Assembly: GCA_025456495.1 (NCBI GenBank)
Contig: JALOKO010000195.1
Location: 1-7,175, forward strand
Source: Bryobacterales bacterium
GTDB lineage: Bacteria; Acidobacteriota; Terriglobia; Bryobacterales; Bryobacteraceae
Reading direction: 5' to 3'
DNA: 7,175 bases
Both the position numbers and the translations under genes were made by a program. Position 1 is the first letter of the stretch; each line of letters starts with the position of its first letter. The notes below the pieces were generated by a model, which saw only the letters and a program-made list of their open reading frames with translations, had not been told where the DNA came from and did not search any database. Below, piece after piece: positions 5,280 through 7,175 of this stretch.

Positions 5280-6518
5280 ATGCAGAAGCGCGTTACGATT
5301 CTGGGTAGCACCGGCTCCATTGGCCAGAACACCCTGGACATTGTGGAGCGCAACCCAGAGAAATACCGTGTCCACGCGCTGATTGCGGGCAGGAACAGCG
5401 AGCTACTGGCGCAACAGATCCGGCAATTTCAGCCCGCGGTGGTGGTGGTGGCTGATGACTTTGTCCGGCAGGAACTGCGCGGCCACCTGGAGTCCCTGGG
5501 CGTCCCCCGCCAGCAGGTCCCGGCATTGGAAGTTGGCCGCCTCGCGCAGGAACAGGTTGCCGCCGCCACCGAAACCGACATTCTGATTTCAGCCATCGTG
5601 GGCGTCGCTGGCTTGCCGGCAACCTACGCGGGCGTTTGCGCCGGGAAGCGCGTCGGGTTGGCAAACAAGGAGACCTTGGTGGCTGGCGGCGAGCTGGTGA
5701 TGCGGGCCGTTGCTGCCCACCAGTGTGAGTTGATCCCTGTGGATAGTGAGCATAACGGCGCGCACCAGTGCTTTCGCGCCGGTGACCCGAAGGACGTGCG
5801 TAAGCTGATCCTTACCGCATCAGGTGGTCCGTTTCGCAACACGCCTGCCGCGGAACTGGCCAGCGTCTCGCCGGCGCAGGCGTTGAATCACCCCACCTGG
5901 AAAATGGGTCAGCGCATCACCATCGATTCGGCCACCCTCATGAACAAGGGCTTTGAGGTGATTGAGGCCTGTTGGCTATTCGGGCTGCCACCCGCCATGG
6001 TGGAGGTGGTGGTGCATCCGCAGTCGCAGGTGCACGCGATGGTGGAGTACTCCGACGGCAGTGTCATTGCGCAAATCTGCGCCACCGACATGCGCATGCC
6101 CATCCAATATGCGATGACCTGGCCACAACGGGACGAGGCCCCGGTGCCCCGCATCGATTGGCGTCAGGCGCGGGAATGGCAGTTTGGTCCCCCGGATTTA
6201 AATCGTTTCCCCCTGCTGCGGCTGGCCTATGAAGCCCAGGAGGCTGGCGGAGCGTCTACATGTATCTTGAATGCCGCCGATGAAATCGCCGTGGCCGCCT
6301 TTTTGCAGCAGCGGATCGGCTTCCTGGATATCGCGGCGGTGGTGGAGGAAACCTTGGGGCGCGCCCCTGCACAGCGGCTGGAGAGCGTCGATGCTGTCCT
6401 GTCGGCGGACCAGGCCGCCCGGGAAATCGCCCTCCAGATGGTGGACCTGCGGGCCGGCGGGCGTTCCCTTGCGGCGTCTCCTGACCACGCGGGTCCGGCA
6501 GCTTCGTTGGCCACGTGA
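5280..6518 (+). CDS. dxr: 1-deoxy-D-xylulose 5-phosphate reductoisomerase
   Basis: Converts 1-deoxy-D-xylulose 5-phosphate to 2-C-methyl-D-erythritol 4-phosphate with NADPH and a divalent metal. This is the committed step of the MEP pathway to isoprenoids, in the cytoplasm, and the target of fosmidomycin. All hallmarks are visible: the NADPH loop GSTGSIGQNTLDIV (9-22), ANKETLVAGGE (129-138), the metal site VDSEHNGAHQ with Asp155 and Glu157, TASGGPF with Ser181, NHPTWKMG with His204 and the active-site flap Trp207, and SATLMNKGFEVIEA with Asn222, Lys223 and Glu226. The C-terminal helical domain includes LNAADEIAVAAFLQQRIGFL. At 412 residues it is slightly longer than usual (~385-400); the extra part is a low-complexity Ala/Gly/Ser tail from about 391. 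The ATG at 5280 places the NADPH loop correctly; GGAA nine bases upstream is a weak ribosome binding site. It has its own predicted promoter and a downstream terminator. The enzyme looks intact. Confidence 0.98.
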   Translation: MQKRVTILGSTGSIGQNTLDIVERNPEKYRVHALIAGRNSELLAQQIRQFQPAVVVVADDFVRQELRGHLESLGVPRQQVPALEVGRLAQEQVAAATETDILISAIVGVAGLPATYAGVCAGKRVGLANKETLVAGGELVMRAVAAHQCELIPVDSEHNGAHQCFRAGDPKDVRKLILTASGGPFRNTPAAELASVSPAQALNHPTWKMGQRITIDSATLMNKGFEVIEACWLFGLPPAMVEVVVHPQSQVHAMVEYSDGSVIAQICATDMRMPIQYAMTWPQRDEAPVPRIDWRQAREWQFGPPDLNRFPLLRLAYEAQEAGGASTCILNAADEIAVAAFLQQRIGFLDIAAVVEETLGRAPAQRLESVDAVLSADQAAREIALQMVDLRAGGRSLAASPDHAGPAASLAT

Positions 6519-6592
6519 CAATTGGTTCGGCGCATGGATTGTCCTGCGCATAGGATGTTCCGCGAATTGACTGTGTTCGCATGGGAGCGAAG

Positions 6593-6630
6593 CCGCAGCA
6601 TACGGCTCACCGTCCGATGCGGTCTTTTTT
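6593..6630 (+). terminator. Rho-independent terminator after dxr
   Basis: GCAT-ACGG (6598-6605), loop CTCA, CCGT (6610-6613), a three-base bulge and ATGC (6617-6620) form a stem, which can extend outward by CC/GG pairing across a bulge. A run of six T follows at 6625-6630, one base after GGTC. The stem is imperfect because of the bulge, but stem plus T-run fits an intrinsic terminator 75 bases past the dxr stop. Nothing else convincing lies between 6519 and 6592; GCGCA/TGCGC (6530-6549) is a minor hairpin with a ten-base loop. Confidence 0.6.
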
Positions 6631-6663
6631 GCGGGCGGGAGATGCCTCCGGGTGGACAGGAAA

Positions 6664-6673
6664 AGAGGATAAT
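6664..6673 (+). promoter_or_regulatory. -10-like box and purine-rich site before rseP
   Basis: GATAAT (6668-6673) is a five-of-six match to the -10 consensus only eight bases before the rseP ATG, so a transcript from it would start at or next to the start codon. The overlapping AGAGGA (6664-6669) could instead be a ribosome binding site, but it is 12-13 bases from the ATG, longer than ideal. The two readings exclude each other. Confidence 0.3.
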
Positions 6674-6681
6674 CGGCCGTT

Positions 6682-7175
6682 ATGGAAGTCTTTGAAAGTA
6701 TCTGGTGGCTCCTGGTTCTGCTGGGAGTGATGATTGTGATCCATGAGCTGGGTCACTACTGGGCCGCCGTGATGTGCGACGTCAAGGTGGATGTGTTCAG
6801 CGTCGGCTTCGGCCCGCGCCTGTTCGGCTTCCGGCGTGGCGAAACGGACTTCCGCTTTTCAGCAATTCTGTTCGGCGGCTATGTGAAGATGGCCGGGGAG
6901 CAGCCGGGTGAAAGCGAAACCACAGACCCACGGGCATTCTCAAACAAGCCCCGCTGGCAACGGCTGATCATCGTACTGGCTGGACCGGTGATGAACGTGC
7001 TGCTGGCCGTCGCACTGCTCACCGGCCTGTACATGGTGCGCTACTACAAGCCCACCGATAGCTATCTGCAGGCGGTGGTTGGCTACGTGGAGGAAAACTC
7101 CCCAGCGGCGCAGGCTGGCATCCAGAAGGGCGACCGCATCGTTGAGATTGAGGGGCGCAAGAACCCAAGCTGGGA
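6682..7175 (+). CDS. rseP: Site-2 intramembrane zinc protease RseP/MmpA (5' part)
   Basis: The first 164 residues of an M50 site-2 protease, normally ~360-450 residues. In known cases it sits in the inner membrane and cuts anti-sigma factors, remnant signal peptides or division proteins within the membrane. The first membrane segment (about 8-30) carries the zinc motif HELGH at 21-25, with Glu22 as the catalytic residue. Then come the family segments FSVGFGPRLFGF and SAILFGGYVKMAGE, ending near residue 73. AFSNKPRWQRLIIVLAGPVM is followed by the second membrane segment (about 94-118, with the conserved GPVMN). A PDZ domain begins at about 131 (VVGYVEENSPAAQAGIQKGD) and is cut by the right edge; the second zinc ligand motif and the remaining membrane segments are outside the window. 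The ATG at 6682 starts just ahead of the first membrane segment. It follows dxr by 163 bases with a terminator between, so it probably has some transcription of its own. Confidence 0.97.
   Translation, partial: MEVFESIWWLLVLLGVMIVIHELGHYWAAVMCDVKVDVFSVGFGPRLFGFRRGETDFRFSAILFGGYVKMAGEQPGESETTDPRAFSNKPRWQRLIIVLAGPVMNVLLAVALLTGLYMVRYYKPTDSYLQAVVGYVEENSPAAQAGIQKGDRIVEIEGRKNPSW

Noticed and set aside
6567..6572. TTGACT as a -35 box for rseP
   Set aside because: It matches five of six bases, but no -10 box lies 15-19 bases downstream; the terminator stem begins there instead.

Overview
The window is about 60% GC, gene-dense chromosomal DNA. Gene content and protein style suggest an acidobacterium, perhaps of the Solibacter/Bryobacter group. 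This rests on recalled family distribution (the small beta-rich hypothetical protein, the SirB1-TPR protein, dxr next to rseP) and not on a search. No phage, insertion sequence, CRISPR array, tRNA or rRNA is visible.

Layout, left to right: (1) a tyrosine recombinase of XerD type on the minus strand, whose 3' end lies beyond the left edge; (2) diverging from it, a 162-residue protein of unknown function that looks like two copies of a small beta domain; (3) converging on that, a SirB1-like transglutaminase-fold/TPR protein; (4) diverging again, two glycosyltransferases (GT4 then GT2) coupled by an ATGA overlap; (5) converging on those, a small lipoprotein; (6) diverging from the lipoprotein across a 233-base control region, dxr, the second enzyme of the non-mevalonate (MEP) isoprenoid pathway; (7) after an apparent rho-independent terminator, the start of rseP, the site-2 intramembrane protease, cut by the right edge.

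The genes form several short, independently controlled units rather than one pathway. The two glycosyltransferases probably act one after the other on a cell-surface or lipid-linked glycan. dxr and rseP are neighbours in many bacteria, often with cdsA and uppS, which are absent upstream here. The three divergent gaps (685-735, 2132-2227, 5047-5279) hold the likely promoters. The densest unexplained structure is in the last: palindromes and a leader hairpin between the lipoprotein gene and dxr.

I do not see a clear new defence, mobile or biosynthetic system. The best leads are the internally duplicated unknown protein, the inverted repeats upstream of dxr, and the DinB-like lipoprotein that seems to have lost its metal ligands.
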